Counted from the first letter of the stretch, positions 7,220 to 15,895 are shown. The stretch is DNA of 31,812 nucleotides from CAWBRT01 sp050015355 (GCA_050015355.1 JBEKBO010000043.1:1-31812); one strand, 5' to 3'. The notes: generated from the letters alone by a model not told the origin. Translations and numbers: made by a program.

Positions 7220-8296
7220 ATGTCCTCTGAACGCCCCGATCCGATTCTCTTTGTCGCTTATCCCATGCTGCCCGTTTCCGATAGCAGTTGCGGCGGAGCC
7301 GAGCAGATGTTGTGGTGCCTGGAGCGCGAACTCGCACGGCGCGGTGCGGCTACGGCGGTCGCGGCTTGCGAGGGTTCGCGCGTCCGCGGCGAACTGCTGA
7401 GCACCGGCGTCGCGCCGACTGAGCCCGACCGCTTCGAGGTGCGCGAGCGGGAGCACAGCGTGGCAGTTGTGCGCCTCTGCCGTCAGCGTTCTTTTGCCCT
7501 GTTGCACGACAAGAGTGGCCACTTCTGGCGCCATGCGGCGCGGGTGCGCTGCCCGGTGCTGGCCACGCTCCACCTGCCACGCAGTTTCTATCCGCCGGAG
7601 CTGTTCAACTCGGTTGCGCCTAACGTCTTCTTCAATTGCGTCTCGGAATCGCAAGCCGATGGATTTCGCGATCTGCCGAATTTCCTGGGCGTGGTTGCCA
7701 ACGGAATTGCGCTTGAGAGATTCACGTTCACCGCAGCGAAACAGGATTACCTGCTCTGGATCGGCCGCATTTGCCCCGAGAAGGGAACACACCTTGCCCT
7801 CGATGTCGCCCGCCAGCTCGGAATGAAGCTGGTGGTCGCCGGCTCGGTGTATCCGTTCTCCTGGCATCGTCAATACTTCGAGCGCGAGGTGCGTCCCAGG
7901 CTTGAGGCTGCCGGTTCCATGGCCGAGTTCGTGGAGTCGCCGCCGTTTGCACGGAAGGTCGAACTGCTTGGCCAGTCCCGGGCACTGCTGATTCCGACGC
8001 TCGCACCCGAGACCAGTTCGCTGGTGGCTATGGAGGCCATGGCGTGCGGTACGCCCGTGGTGGCGTTCGCCAACGGCGCGCTGCCGGAAGTGCTGGTCGA
8101 CGGGAAGACAGGGTTTCTGGTGAATGATTTCGACGAGATGGTGAACGCCATACGCCGCGCGGATTCAATCGACCGCCGGGAGTGCCGCGCTCACGTCGAG
8201 GCGCGTTTCAACGCATCGCGAATGGCCGATGGCTATGAGCGACTGTACGCGATGATACAAGAGTGCGTCGGCAAGCCGGTCGCGCGGGTAAGTTAA
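7220..8296 (+). CDS. GT4-family glycosyltransferase
   Basis: A 358-aa GT-B fold glycosyltransferase, probably transferring a sugar from an NDP-sugar to a surface polysaccharide or lipid acceptor in the cytoplasm. The N-terminal domain starts ILFVAYPMLPVSDSSCGGAE, with the GG-containing acceptor loop. The C-terminal nucleotide-sugar domain begins near residue 175 (YLLWIGRICPEKGTHLALDV) and carries the E-x7-E region in PETSSLVAMEAMACGTPVV, then NGALPEVLVDGKTGFLV. The length is usual for the family. No transmembrane segment or signal peptide was seen. No strong ribosome binding site precedes the ATG. It stands alone, convergent with dapA, so its pathway cannot be read from its neighbours. Confidence 0.9.
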   Translation: MSSERPDPILFVAYPMLPVSDSSCGGAEQMLWCLERELARRGAATAVAACEGSRVRGELLSTGVAPTEPDRFEVREREHSVAVVRLCRQRSFALLHDKSGHFWRHAARVRCPVLATLHLPRSFYPPELFNSVAPNVFFNCVSESQADGFRDLPNFLGVVANGIALERFTFTAAKQDYLLWIGRICPEKGTHLALDVARQLGMKLVVAGSVYPFSWHRQYFEREVRPRLEAAGSMAEFVESPPFARKVELLGQSRALLIPTLAPETSSLVAMEAMACGTPVVAFANGALPEVLVDGKTGFLVNDFDEMVNAIRRADSIDRRECRAHVEARFNASRMADGYERLYAMIQECVGKPVARVS

Positions 8297-8330
8297 GGAA
8301 CTGCGCTCATCGCAGTAACCGAAGAAACTA

Positions 8331-8611
8331 CCCCACGTTAGCCCAATCACCCCAGCGAGCCGAGCCTCGCTGGGGACCCCGACGCAGGCGAACGTGGGGC
8401 ACCATCGCGATCACATGGAACAGCGCTACACATCTCCCAGAAAGAAACTACCCCACCCTAGCCAACTGCGGGCTAGGATGGGGCACCCTCGCTCCCTAAT
8501 AATTTGTGGGCCACCGTCCAAGAAAAAGCAGATCCTTCGCTGCGCTCAGGATGACACTCACGAGGCGCGGGCGAACATGGGGCACCATCGCTTCCTAATA
8601 ATTTGTGGGCT
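8331..8611. repeat. Cluster of intergenic inverted and direct repeats
   Basis: Three nested structures lie between the convergent glycosyltransferase and dapA genes. CCCCACGTT (8331-8339) pairs with AACGTGGGG (8391-8399), enclosing CCCCAGCGAG/CTCGCTGGGG (8350-8375). CCCCACCCTAGCC pairs imperfectly with GGCTAGGATGGGG (8451-8483). CCTAATAATTTGTGGGC occurs twice (8495-8511 and 8594-8610). A further motif, GATCCTTCGCTGCGCTCAGG, lies near 8531-8550. This is a mosaic of dispersed intergenic repeats. The hairpins may also end transcription of both genes, although no U-run follows. Confidence 0.7.
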
Positions 8612-8615
8612 GCTC

Positions 8616-9518
8616 TCAGCGGGCTGTGGTCACCGGGACCAGTAATCCCGCTTCACTGGCGATCTTTTCCAGTTTGGCGCGGGTTTCGGGTTTGACGCGC
8701 ACCATCGGCAGGCGATAGTTCTCGCCGATCTTGCCCATCATCGCCAGCACGGCTTTGACCGGCATGGGGTTAGACTCGATGAAGTTGGCTTGCATCAGCG
8801 GCAGGTATTTGCGATGCAGCTTGCGCGCCGCGGTCCAATCGTTGGCGAGCGCCGCGCGGGTCATCTCGGCCATTTCGCGCGGAATCTGGTTCGAGACCAC
8901 GGAGATGATGCCCACGCCGCCGAGCGCGATCAGCGGCAGGGTAACCGCATCGTCTCCCGAAAACACCAGGAACGATTCCGGCACTGCGTTGAGCAGGTCG
9001 GCCATCTGGCTGATGTTGCCGCTGGCTTCCTTGATGGCGACGATGTTCGCGACCTGCGCCAGCCGCGCCGCCGTAGCCGGCTCAATGTTGGCTCCGGTGC
9101 GCCCGGGGACGTTGTAGAGCACCAGCGGTTTATCGACGGCCTCGGCAATGGCTCTGAAATGCTGATACTGGCCTTCCTGCGTCGGCTTGTTGTAGTAGGG
9201 CGAGGCAGTCAGGATCGCGTCCACGCCCTTGATGGCCGCGATGGTTCGCGCCTTCTCGACGGCGTCGGCGGTGGCGTTCGAGGTGGCTCCGGCAACAATC
9301 GGCACGCGCCCGGCGACGACTTCAATGGTGATCTCGACCACGCGAATCCATTCGTCCCTGGTCAGCGTCGGCGTTTCGCCCGTGGTGCCGCAAGGGACGA
9401 GGAAATCGATCTTCGATTCGACCTGCCAGGCGACCAGCGAGCGCAAGGCCGCTTCGTCTACCGAGCCGTCGCTCCGGAATGGAGTTACCAGCGCTGTCCC
9501 ACATCCACGCAGTTTCAT
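8616..9518 (-). CDS. dapA: 4-hydroxy-tetrahydrodipicolinate synthase
   Basis: A 300-aa cytoplasmic enzyme condensing pyruvate with aspartate semialdehyde, the first committed step to diaminopimelate and lysine. The (beta/alpha)8 barrel shows CGTTGETPTL (T45, T46), YYNKP, the catalytic Tyr in LYNVPGRTG (Y135, with R140) and the Schiff-base lysine K163 in AIKEASG. The late barrel strand GGVGIISVVSN is present. All key residues are intact and the length is standard. It follows dapB on the same strand with a 238-bp repeat-containing gap, so it may have its own promoter. Lysine feedback cannot be judged from sequence alone. Confidence 0.96.
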   Translation of the reverse strand: MKLRGCGTALVTPFRSDGSVDEAALRSLVAWQVESKIDFLVPCGTTGETPTLTRDEWIRVVEITIEVVAGRVPIVAGATSNATADAVEKARTIAAIKGVDAILTASPYYNKPTQEGQYQHFRAIAEAVDKPLVLYNVPGRTGANIEPATAARLAQVANIVAIKEASGNISQMADLLNAVPESFLVFSGDDAVTLPLIALGGVGIISVVSNQIPREMAEMTRAALANDWTAARKLHRKYLPLMQANFIESNPMPVKAVLAMMGKIGENYRLPMVRVKPETRAKLEKIASEAGLLVPVTTAR

Positions 9519-9567
9519 GGTGAGTCCCCCGCGATAGTGTCCTAAAAGTTTTGTAACGTAACCTAGG

Positions 9568-9707
9568 TGTCATGCTGAGCGTAGCGAAGCATCCCATGGC
9601 ACTGTTCCAACCCGCGCTGCCCTGGGTTCTTTTATAAATCCTTCAGCCGCGCCTCAGCTCTATGCCGTGCTGGGATTCTTCGCTCCCTGTGGTCGCTCAG
9701 AATGACA
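9568..9707. repeat. REP-like inverted repeat element between dapB and dapA
   Basis: TGTCATGCTGAGCG followed by AGCGAAG and ATCCCA (9568-9596) is mirrored by TGGGATTCTTCGCT and later CGCTCAGAATGACA (9671-9707). The arms enclose about 70 bp. The same TGTCATnCTGAG/CTCAGnATGACA core recurs near 8531-8555 and 17587-17766, so it is a dispersed intergenic element. It occupies the whole dapB-dapA gap and could fold in the mRNA. Confidence 0.75.
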
Positions 9708-9756
9708 TCCTAAACCGTTCAGCGCAAGCGCAATTCGTCGTGGCTATGGCACGAAC

Positions 9757-10437
9757 TCAGAGCTGATCGAATATATCCTTGAACTCGTAAAATCCTTTTT
9801 TGCCGCGTATCCACTCGGCTGCCAGCACAGCCCCTTCGGCAAAGCCGCGCCGGCTGGCAGAATCATGCGTGAGTACAATAGTGTCGGCGGCGGAGCCCAA
9901 GGTAAGCTGGTGGAAGCCGAACACTTCGCCCTCGCGCTCCGAGCGGATTTCGAGCCGTTTTCCCGAGGCCTTTTCCACGATCTGCCGCATGGTGACGGCG
10001 GTGCCGGAGGGCGCGTCCTTCTTATGGATGTGATGGCGCTCCAGTATTTCGCCATGATAGCCGTGCTTCAGGGCCGCGGCTGCGGCCGCGATGGCCTTGA
10101 AGAAAACGTTCACTCCCACCGAAAAGTTGGAGGCAAAGATGAGGCCGGTCCCGGCCTGCTCGACCCACTTGCGCGCGTCTGGAACGTGGTCATACCAGCC
10201 GGTGGTTCCGACAACCATATTCGCGCCCGCCCGGGTGCAGGCCTCGATGTTTTTCAGCACGGCATGCGGCGAGGTGAAATCGATCACCGCATCCACTCCG
10301 GCCAGGGAAGCACGAGTGAGCGCGGCCCCGTCCGTGTTCTCTTCGATCTCGATGACCTTCATGCGGTGTCCGCGTTCGTCCGCGATGCCGGCCACCACCG
10401 ATCCGGTTTTGCCCGCTCCGAGAAGTACAAAGTTCAT
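9757..10437 (-). CDS. dapB: 4-hydroxy-tetrahydrodipicolinate reductase
   Basis: A 226-aa NAD(P)H-dependent reductase acting directly after DapA in the diaminopimelate/lysine pathway. The N-terminal Rossmann fold reads VLLGAGKTGSVV (glycine motif 7-12), then DFTSPHAVLKNI and VVGTTGW. The catalytic and substrate-binding block is ERHHIHKKDAPSGTA. It is shorter than the roughly 270-aa E. coli protein but within the range of compact DapB forms, and no core motif is missing. It lies between lysC and dapA on the same strand. The gaps of roughly 190 and 240 bp contain repeats, so the three genes are a cluster but not obviously one tight operon. Confidence 0.94.
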   Translation of the reverse strand: MNFVLLGAGKTGSVVAGIADERGHRMKVIEIEENTDGAALTRASLAGVDAVIDFTSPHAVLKNIEACTRAGANMVVGTTGWYDHVPDARKWVEQAGTGLIFASNFSVGVNVFFKAIAAAAAALKHGYHGEILERHHIHKKDAPSGTAVTMRQIVEKASGKRLEIRSEREGEVFGFHQLTLGSAADTIVLTHDSASRRGFAEGAVLAAEWIRGKKGFYEFKDIFDQL

Positions 10438-10542
10438 GTGCGCTCCAAAAAACTCGCGTGCTGCCAGCTAACATTCTGCGACCACAGAGGAAACAGCGAA
10501 TCCCCTCAGGGGCTAAAGCTCCCGATAATTGCGGCTAATTAC

Positions 10543-10585
10543 GGACGGGCTGAAGCCCGTCCCCTTCAACGCGGCTGAAGCCGCG
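10543..10585. repeat. Two adjacent GGCTGAAGCC-type hairpins
   Basis: GGACGGGC-TGAA-GCCCGTCC (10543-10562) is followed by CGCGGC-TGAA-GCCGCG (10570-10585). Both share the core GGCTGAAGCC or a close variant and a TGAA loop. A degraded relative (AGGGGCTAAAGCTCCC) lies at about 10509-10523. The tandem TGAA-loop hairpins lie in the lysC-dapB gap and look like a dispersed repeat family. A role as an mRNA processing or attenuating structure is possible. Confidence 0.65.
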
Positions 10586-10625
10586 CCCCTTCAAAGAACT
10601 ATTTATGAAACATGCTCTAGCCGAA

Positions 10626-11999
10626 TCAGTCGAATATCTCCGGATCGGGCGCCGAGAAGAAGTGCTTGTGCAGCCGCCGGATCGCCTCCGGCACATCGGC
10701 TTCATCGATCACGAAGGTAATGTTGATTTCCGACGCTCCCTGCGAAATCATCCGCACGTTGATGTTCTCGAGCGCCGTAAAAACCTGCGCCGCGATGCCC
10801 GGCTTCTCGCGAATGTTCTCGCCCACCAGACAGACGATGGCATTGCGCTCCTTGAAGTGGACGTCGGCGATCTTTTGCAACTCGGCCGTAATCTGGGGCA
10901 GCGCCTGGATGGAATCGACCGTCATGGAGACGCTGACCTCAGATGTGGCAACCACGTCGACGGAGCAGCGGTAACGATCGAAGACCTCAAAGATCTGCCG
11001 CAGGAATCCGTGCGCCATCAGCATGCGCGTGGCGGATACATCGACGATGGTGATCCCTTTCTTGGCCGCAATCGCCTTGAAGGTCGCCCGGGAATGCGGT
11101 GCGCGCGCGACAATCAACGTACCTTCATTTGTAGGATTACGCGAATTGAGCACCCGCACCGGAATATTCTTCCGGATGGCCGGCAGAACTGTCGCCGGAT
11201 GCAGCACCTTAGCGCCAAAGTAGGCGAGCTCCGCGGCTTCTTCAAAGCTGATGACCTTGATGCGGTGCGCGTCCGGACAGATATTCGGATCGGTGGTCAT
11301 CATGCCATCGACGTCGGTCCATATTTCGATGGTCTCCGCATTCAGAGCGGCGCCGAAGAGCGCGGCCGAGTAGTCGGAGCCGCCGCGGCCAATAGTGGTT
11401 TGAACGCCGTCCTTGGTCGCACCGATGAAGCCGCCCACCACCGGCACGCATCCGTCGTCCAGCAGCGGTCCCATGACGGCCTGAGTGCGGGCGTCGATCT
11501 CCTCGACCTGGGGAATGGCCTTGGTGTGTTGCCCATCGGTGATCATCACCTCGCGGGCGTCCACCAGCGCGGAATTCACCCCCATCGCGGAGAAGGCGGC
11601 AGCGCACATCTTGCTCGACAGACGCTCGCCGTAGCTGACGACGTAATCCGATGTCCTGGGAGAAATTTCGCCTACGGCGACAATGCCGCGCAGCAGCTCG
11701 TCGAGGGTGTCGAACTCCTGCTCCAGAGTGCAATGGAAGTGGCCGTAGGCTTCCGGGCCAAGCAATTGATGGGCAGTGTTGTAATGCCGCTCGCGCAGAG
11801 CCCGCGAAAGCTGCAAGGCCTGCTTACTATCGCCGCTTCCGGCGGCCCGCCCCATGGCTAACAGTTGGTCGGTGACCTTGGACATGGCGCTGACGACCAC
11901 CACGGGCTTGCGGTCAACCCGCCCCTGTACGATACTGCAGGCACGTTGAATGGCTGCGGGGTCCATGACGGAGGTGCCGCCAAATTTCATTACGATCAT
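10626..11999 (-). CDS. lysC: Aspartate kinase
   Basis: A 457-aa monofunctional aspartokinase phosphorylating aspartate, the entry step for lysine, threonine and methionine synthesis. The N-terminus IVMKFGGTSV holds the ATP-binding KFGGTS. Further kinase motifs are SYGERLSSK, TIGRGGSDYSAAL and WTDVDGMMTTDP. The C-terminal part (about 310-457) forms two ACT domains (VDVVATSEVSVSMTVDS and NVRMISQGASEINITFV), which normally bind lysine or threonine for feedback inhibition. The start ATG at 11999 follows AGGA at about 9 nt. It has no fused homoserine dehydrogenase. It heads the minus-strand lysC-dapB-dapA series. Confidence 0.96.
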   Translation of the reverse strand: MIVMKFGGTSVMDPAAIQRACSIVQGRVDRKPVVVVSAMSKVTDQLLAMGRAAGSGDSKQALQLSRALRERHYNTAHQLLGPEAYGHFHCTLEQEFDTLDELLRGIVAVGEISPRTSDYVVSYGERLSSKMCAAAFSAMGVNSALVDAREVMITDGQHTKAIPQVEEIDARTQAVMGPLLDDGCVPVVGGFIGATKDGVQTTIGRGGSDYSAALFGAALNAETIEIWTDVDGMMTTDPNICPDAHRIKVISFEEAAELAYFGAKVLHPATVLPAIRKNIPVRVLNSRNPTNEGTLIVARAPHSRATFKAIAAKKGITIVDVSATRMLMAHGFLRQIFEVFDRYRCSVDVVATSEVSVSMTVDSIQALPQITAELQKIADVHFKERNAIVCLVGENIREKPGIAAQVFTALENINVRMISQGASEINITFVIDEADVPEAIRRLHKHFFSAPDPEIFD

Positions 12000-12167
12000 C
12001 GCGAAGAGTCCTGTTCGATTAGTTCCTACTCGGGATTATCAGCTTTGTTATATCACCGAACCCCGCCCTTGCTGAAGAGGGAGAAATTCGCGCCTTGGCG
12101 GCACTGCCGGTTGAAAACGTAGATTCTTGAAAAGTGCCGTGGCGGCTTGCATTGCAGCCGGTGGTGA

Positions 12168-13052
12168 TCAGCGGCCGCGAACGAGTTTGAGTCTGTCCGC
12201 CTTGAGGATGCGCTTGATTTGATTGTAGGCGTGCACCGCCCACGGTCCCTTGGAATCCAGCTTGCGATAGTTCCGCCAGTGCCTAAGCGCCTTTCGCGGC
12301 TCGCGGTTGCGCTCATGGGCGAGCGCAAGATTGTAGTGAGCATCGGCGTAGGTGGGAGCCAAAGCGATTGCCGTTTCATAAGCTCGGATCGCTTCCGCGA
12401 TGCGTCCGGTTTCATCCAGCACGTTGCCCAGATCGAACCACGCGAGGGCATAGCGCGGGTCACACTGAATCGCCGCCCGGTAATGATGTTCAGCCTGGCC
12501 GAACTCCTCCTGGTTGTAATAGAGCGTGCCCAGGTTGATGTGAGCCGGGCCGTAGTCCGGTTGCAATTCGAGAACTGTATTGTAGGCCTGCATCGCCAAG
12601 GCCGCGCTGTTGGGGTCTTCTTCCAGCGCAATGCCGCGGGCAAAGTATTCCGCCACCGTCTCGAGCTGGCTGATCGGTTTCACGGCGCGTGTCGGAAGCA
12701 GCTTCCCCGCCGGCTCGAACTCCATGAAAAACTGTCCGGCGACGGGGTCCAGCGACCTGCCTTCATGCCTGAATACGACGCGTGAGCCGACCGAAAAAGC
12801 TCCCGCCTCGAGCAGCGGGTTTTCCATCCCGGCGACCTGCTGCTGCATGGCGAGTAAGGACTGACGGATGACGGCGGGACGGATCTTGCGGGCCCTTAAG
12901 TCGCGCACTTTTTTCAGTTGCAGGAGATCAAAAAAAGTAAACGAGTCCCCATTCGCAATCAGTCCGGCTTTTTGCCAGCCGCTGAACTGACGCGGGGTGA
13001 CATGCAGAATCCTAAGCACATCTGATCGTGCGAATCGGTTCACAAAAGCCAC
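12168..13052 (-). CDS. MerR-like HTH protein with C-terminal TPR repeats
   Basis: A 294-aa protein of two parts. Residues about 8-75 resemble a MerR-type winged helix: RSDVLRILHVTPRQFSGWQK, then TFFDLLQLKKVRDLRARKI. Residues about 130-285 hold TPR repeats, seen in NSAALAMQAYNTVLELQPDY, AHINLGTLYYNQEEFGQAEH and the similar units after them (LGNVLDETGRIAEAIRAY, YNLALAHERNREPRKALRHW). The combination suggests a DNA-binding regulator or scaffold responding to protein partners. There is no signal peptide or membrane segment. The start is a GTG at 13052 with a weak ribosome binding site. It is separated from lysC by about 170 bp. The target is unknown. Confidence 0.85.
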   Translation of the reverse strand: MAFVNRFARSDVLRILHVTPRQFSGWQKAGLIANGDSFTFFDLLQLKKVRDLRARKIRPAVIRQSLLAMQQQVAGMENPLLEAGAFSVGSRVVFRHEGRSLDPVAGQFFMEFEPAGKLLPTRAVKPISQLETVAEYFARGIALEEDPNSAALAMQAYNTVLELQPDYGPAHINLGTLYYNQEEFGQAEHHYRAAIQCDPRYALAWFDLGNVLDETGRIAEAIRAYETAIALAPTYADAHYNLALAHERNREPRKALRHWRNYRKLDSKGPWAVHAYNQIKRILKADRLKLVRGR

Positions 13053-13165
13053 TCGTAATCAGATTATGGGTCATATCCGCAATATCGCGCAAGAGGAAAG
13101 TTGCCGCCTGCGACGTGCGGAATCCATTTCTGAACGGAAATTTGCCTCAAAAAGCAGGCTTCGCG

Positions 13166-13372
13166 CTACTCAAAGTCGGACGAGGGCTTATCAGGAGTTG
13201 CACGCCGACACCGAGCCGCGTGCTGTCGTTCCTGCTCCAGTATGTTATCGAACATGGCGGAGCCCAGGAGAATTTCACCGCATTGCCGGCAACGTGATTC
13301 GATCAGCGTTCTCCCGCCCTGCTCACGCAGTTTCCGCTCGAACTGTCTTCCAGCATTAAGATCAGCAGCCAT
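13166..13372 (-). CDS. Small Cys/His zinc-binding-like protein
   Basis: A 68-aa protein with a CRQCG pair near the middle and an H-x3-C (HAARC) about 25 residues later, a possible single zinc site. The ATG at 13372 has a good ribosome binding site, GAGGG spaced 7 nt, which supports it being a real gene despite its size. It is upstream of the MerR/TPR gene on the same strand with a gap of about 110 bp. The function is unknown. A nucleic-acid or protein-binding zinc module is plausible from the Cys/His spacing only. Confidence 0.6.
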   Translation of the reverse strand: MAADLNAGRQFERKLREQGGRTLIESRCRQCGEILLGSAMFDNILEQERQHAARCRRATPDKPSSDFE

Positions 13373-13759
13373 AACCTAGCCCTCTGCATTTATGTGCTGC
13401 CTCCGCCATCCTCATACCCGCAGGAGTGGGGCTCGCGAAGATTTTTTGGCACAAAAGACAGGTAGCCACGGTCAGGCCATTGGGAATGACCTGATGCACA
13501 AAGACAGGAAGCCTAGGACGCGGACTGAATTGCTCGTCCACACGGAACCTTTCAATTCGAGAGAAGCTGATATTTTGTCACATCTGATGTGAGTTGCGGC
13601 AAGAAAATCCGGTGAAGTAACGGGCCAGGCAATACGCTGCGAGCGGGCATGTCGCCGAGCCGTTCCTGTTCGGATTCGTAACAGGTTGAAGAAACTTGCG
13701 GTCGGGTTTGCAGTCAAGCGACCTGGGCTAACAAGTCCAGGCTGAGGCTTACGAATCTC
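13373..13759. other. Intergenic stretch with one palindrome
   Basis: About 390 bases without a convincing gene. TCACATC-T-GATGTGA at 13578-13592 is a perfect 7-bp inverted repeat, resembling a regulator binding site. No open frame here has a recognisable motif. Confidence 0.5.
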
Positions 13760-14408
13760 ATGCAGCTCACAGTGGACACCAGTTTTTGGACGCGGTACCG
13801 CATCGACTCAGAGAACCCCGATCTCGATCCCACGTTCAAGTTTCCTCAAGCAGTCTCAATCGTGAACCGGACGGCGATTCCCAGAACCGATGACGACACT
13901 GCCGGAAGTTCCGTCACGAGCATCACTGACCACCTCAAAGCAATCGCCTTCACGGCAGGATTTCACTTTGCCTTCCTAGAGCAAGGTGGCACCAGTCTCT
14001 ACCCCAGCCTGGCTCAGAGGGTAACGGATCCAGAGGTTCTGCGCGTCCTTCTCAGTATCGGACCTACCGAAACAATGCACTTTCAAACTTGGCACGACAA
14101 GGCAGGCAATGCAACGCCACTGACTGATGTGGACCCCGTGACGGGGGCGACGGTGACGTTCCAGGACCTCACCACGGGCCAGCCGGAGTCGTTGCAGGCC
14201 AACCCTGATCATGCCGGAGCCGACCCCATTCCTCAGCAAAAAATTCCCGATCTGCTCCATTATTCGCCCGACCAATACAAACGGGGCCGCAATGGGGGCG
14301 GTCAAGGCGCTCACGGCTGACGGACTTTTCATCGGGCAGCCGCCAGATTTTTTTGAATTCCTACGCGAGTTGGCAGAGGACGCGGATGCTGCCCGGCGCG
14401 AAGGATAA
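13760..14408 (+). pseudogene. Ferritin-like domain protein, frameshifted and 5'-truncated
   Basis: The first frame runs WTRYRIDSENPDLDPTFKFP, then TDHLKAIAFTAGFHFAFLEQ, GPTETMHFQTWHDKAGNA and LQANP. A second frame continues MPEPTPFLSKKFPICSIIRP, then MGAVKALTADGLFIGQPPDF and ends at 14408. The two join near 14205, where dropping one T restores a continuous frame. This is the C-terminal half of ferritin-like proteins that I recall as common in soil bacteria; E and H residues in the helical part could bind metal. The usual N-terminal half is absent. With both truncation and a frameshift the gene is most likely dead. Confidence 0.65.
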
Positions 14409-14532
14409 GGTTAGGGGGAACTGAGTCGAACCTTTCCTATCCCATCCACAATGCTAAAAGCGGTGGCTGCTACGACCGCATTGATCAAATTCATAGGACC
14501 GCTCGGCGTATCTGAGGTGATGCGTGGTGCCA

Positions 14533-14565
14533 CCCCGGCACGCGCAACGACGGCGCGTGCCGGGG
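14533..14565. repeat. 13-bp perfect inverted repeat
   Basis: CCCCGGCACGCGC (14533-14545) and GCGCGTGCCGGGG (14553-14565) form a very stable hairpin with a 7-nt loop between the ferritin-like remnant and the dehydratase gene. The two are convergent, so it could act as a bidirectional terminator, but no U-run is present. It may equally be a dispersed GC-rich intergenic repeat. Confidence 0.65.
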
Positions 14566-14641
14566 ACCCCGGTGCGCAGGGCGAGGGGCCGCTCGACCTC
14601 CCGCCCTGCCGCATTGGTTAGTTGTTCACTTCTGCACGAAT

Positions 14642-15790
14642 TCAGTGGCTGGATTCTCTCTTCTCCCAGCCTTGGCGGAAGAGCGGCAACCAATTTCCGA
14701 CATTGTAGGGATGCTTCTTGATTTCCTCGATATTCAAATCGGTCCCCAGCCCGGGACCCTCCGGAGGTTGGATATAGCCGTTTTGAACCTTCATCGGATT
14801 GGTTAGCAGCTTTTCCTCCCAGGGATCATTGAACTCGTCAAAAATCTCATGAATGAAAAAGTTCGGGGTTGCCATATTAAGGTGAGCACAGGCGATGGAA
14901 CAAATTGGCCCTTGCGCGCTGTGCGGGGCAGTCACTCCATTGGCGGCGTGCACCATTCCGGCAATCTGCTTCGCCGCGGAAATGCCAAGCCATTGCGGCT
15001 CTAACTGGATGATATGCACTGCGTCGTGACTGAGCAGTTCGAGGAATTGCTCGCGGCAGTAATAATCTTCTCCGCACGAGATGGGAACAGGGCTCCGCTT
15101 AGCCACTTCAACAATCGATGAAATTCTCTGAGGTGGCACAGGGGTTTCAAACCACGCCGGGCGATACGGCGCCATCGCCTCCGCAAACTGCAACGCGGTA
15201 TGAACACTGAAACGGTTGTGCCCCTCTACCAGAATGTCAATCTCGGGTCCGACTGCATCCCGAACCGCCTTGATGATCGAGACTGCCAGGTCGAAGTCCG
15301 CCGGTTCAACGGTGCGCCATGCATTACCGAAGGGATCAAACTTTAGCGCAGTATATCCGCGTGCTTTCACGAGCTTGGCTTTCTCGTAATAACTTTCCGG
15401 AGTACGTGGACCCCTATACCATCCGTTCGCGTACACCCGCAGCTTGTCGTGGTTGCGCCCGCCAATCAGCTTGTACAGCGGCTGTCCGCACGCCTTCCCG
15501 ATAATGTCCCAGCACGCCATCTCCACCGCGGCAAGCGCCGAGCCTTGAATTTGTCCGCCGTCGGAGTACACGTCTCTGAATAACTTCAAGGCCAACATTT
15601 CGGTATTGAAAGGATCGTGTCCAATTACCAGATGGCTGAGCTCATGAATGGCCGCTTCCACGGTTTTGGCGAAACCGTTGAGCGTTCCTTCGCCGATGCC
15701 GTGAACGCCTCCATCCGTGTGGACTTTGACAAACAACCAGTTCTTCCAAGGATTACCGGCAATAAATGTCTCGACCTTCGTGATCTTCAT
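14642..15790 (-). CDS. Enolase-superfamily sugar-acid dehydratase (galactonate dehydratase-like)
   Basis: A 382-aa member of the mandelate racemase/muconate lactonizing enzyme group of the enolase superfamily. The N-terminal capping domain begins MKITKVETFIAG. The barrel has a lysine in YTALKFDPFG, metal-ligand carboxylates in ILVEGHNRF, AWFETPVPP and ISCGEDYYCREQF, and a catalytic His in APHSAQGP. The layout resembles acid-sugar dehydratases that turn aldonates into 2-keto-3-deoxy acids. ATG 15790 is chosen because GGGAGAG lies about 6 nt upstream; a longer frame begins with TTG at 15805 and overlaps that site. It is divergent from the LarA-like gene, close to a gluconokinase and a hydroxyacid dehydrogenase. 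The exact substrate is not readable from sequence. Confidence 0.88.
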   Translation of the reverse strand: MKITKVETFIAGNPWKNWLFVKVHTDGGVHGIGEGTLNGFAKTVEAAIHELSHLVIGHDPFNTEMLALKLFRDVYSDGGQIQGSALAAVEMACWDIIGKACGQPLYKLIGGRNHDKLRVYANGWYRGPRTPESYYEKAKLVKARGYTALKFDPFGNAWRTVEPADFDLAVSIIKAVRDAVGPEIDILVEGHNRFSVHTALQFAEAMAPYRPAWFETPVPPQRISSIVEVAKRSPVPISCGEDYYCREQFLELLSHDAVHIIQLEPQWLGISAAKQIAGMVHAANGVTAPHSAQGPICSIACAHLNMATPNFFIHEIFDEFNDPWEEKLLTNPMKVQNGYIQPPEGPGLGTDLNIEEIKKHPYNVGNWLPLFRQGWEKRESSH

Positions 15791-15871
15791 CCAGCTCTCT
15801 CCCAACGTGCAAGAAGCAGAATTCCGACTATCCCTTTTGCGATGCCGTCATTTGTTTCGAATCAGGCGGCG

Positions 15872-15895
15872 CCGAGAGACGCTCGATTCTCTCGG
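15872..15895. promoter_or_regulatory. Inverted repeat in the divergent promoter region (A)
   Basis: CCGAGAGA (15872-15879) and TCTCTCGG (15888-15895) pair perfectly around an 8-nt spacer, about 80 bp upstream of the dehydratase start. The location between divergent sugar-acid genes suggests an operator, but no regulator gene is present in the window to match it. Confidence 0.4.

Noticed and set aside
6947..7873. A 308-aa minus-strand frame
   Set aside because: It is antisense to the glycosyltransferase and lacks any recognisable domain.
10605..11861. A 418-aa plus-strand frame
   Set aside because: It is antisense to lysC, is Gln/Arg/His-rich and has no motif; lysC on the other strand is certain.
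15790..15805. A longer start for the dehydratase
   Set aside because: The extra codons begin with TTG and would overlap the GGGAGAG ribosome binding site; the start at 15790 gives the usual N-terminus.
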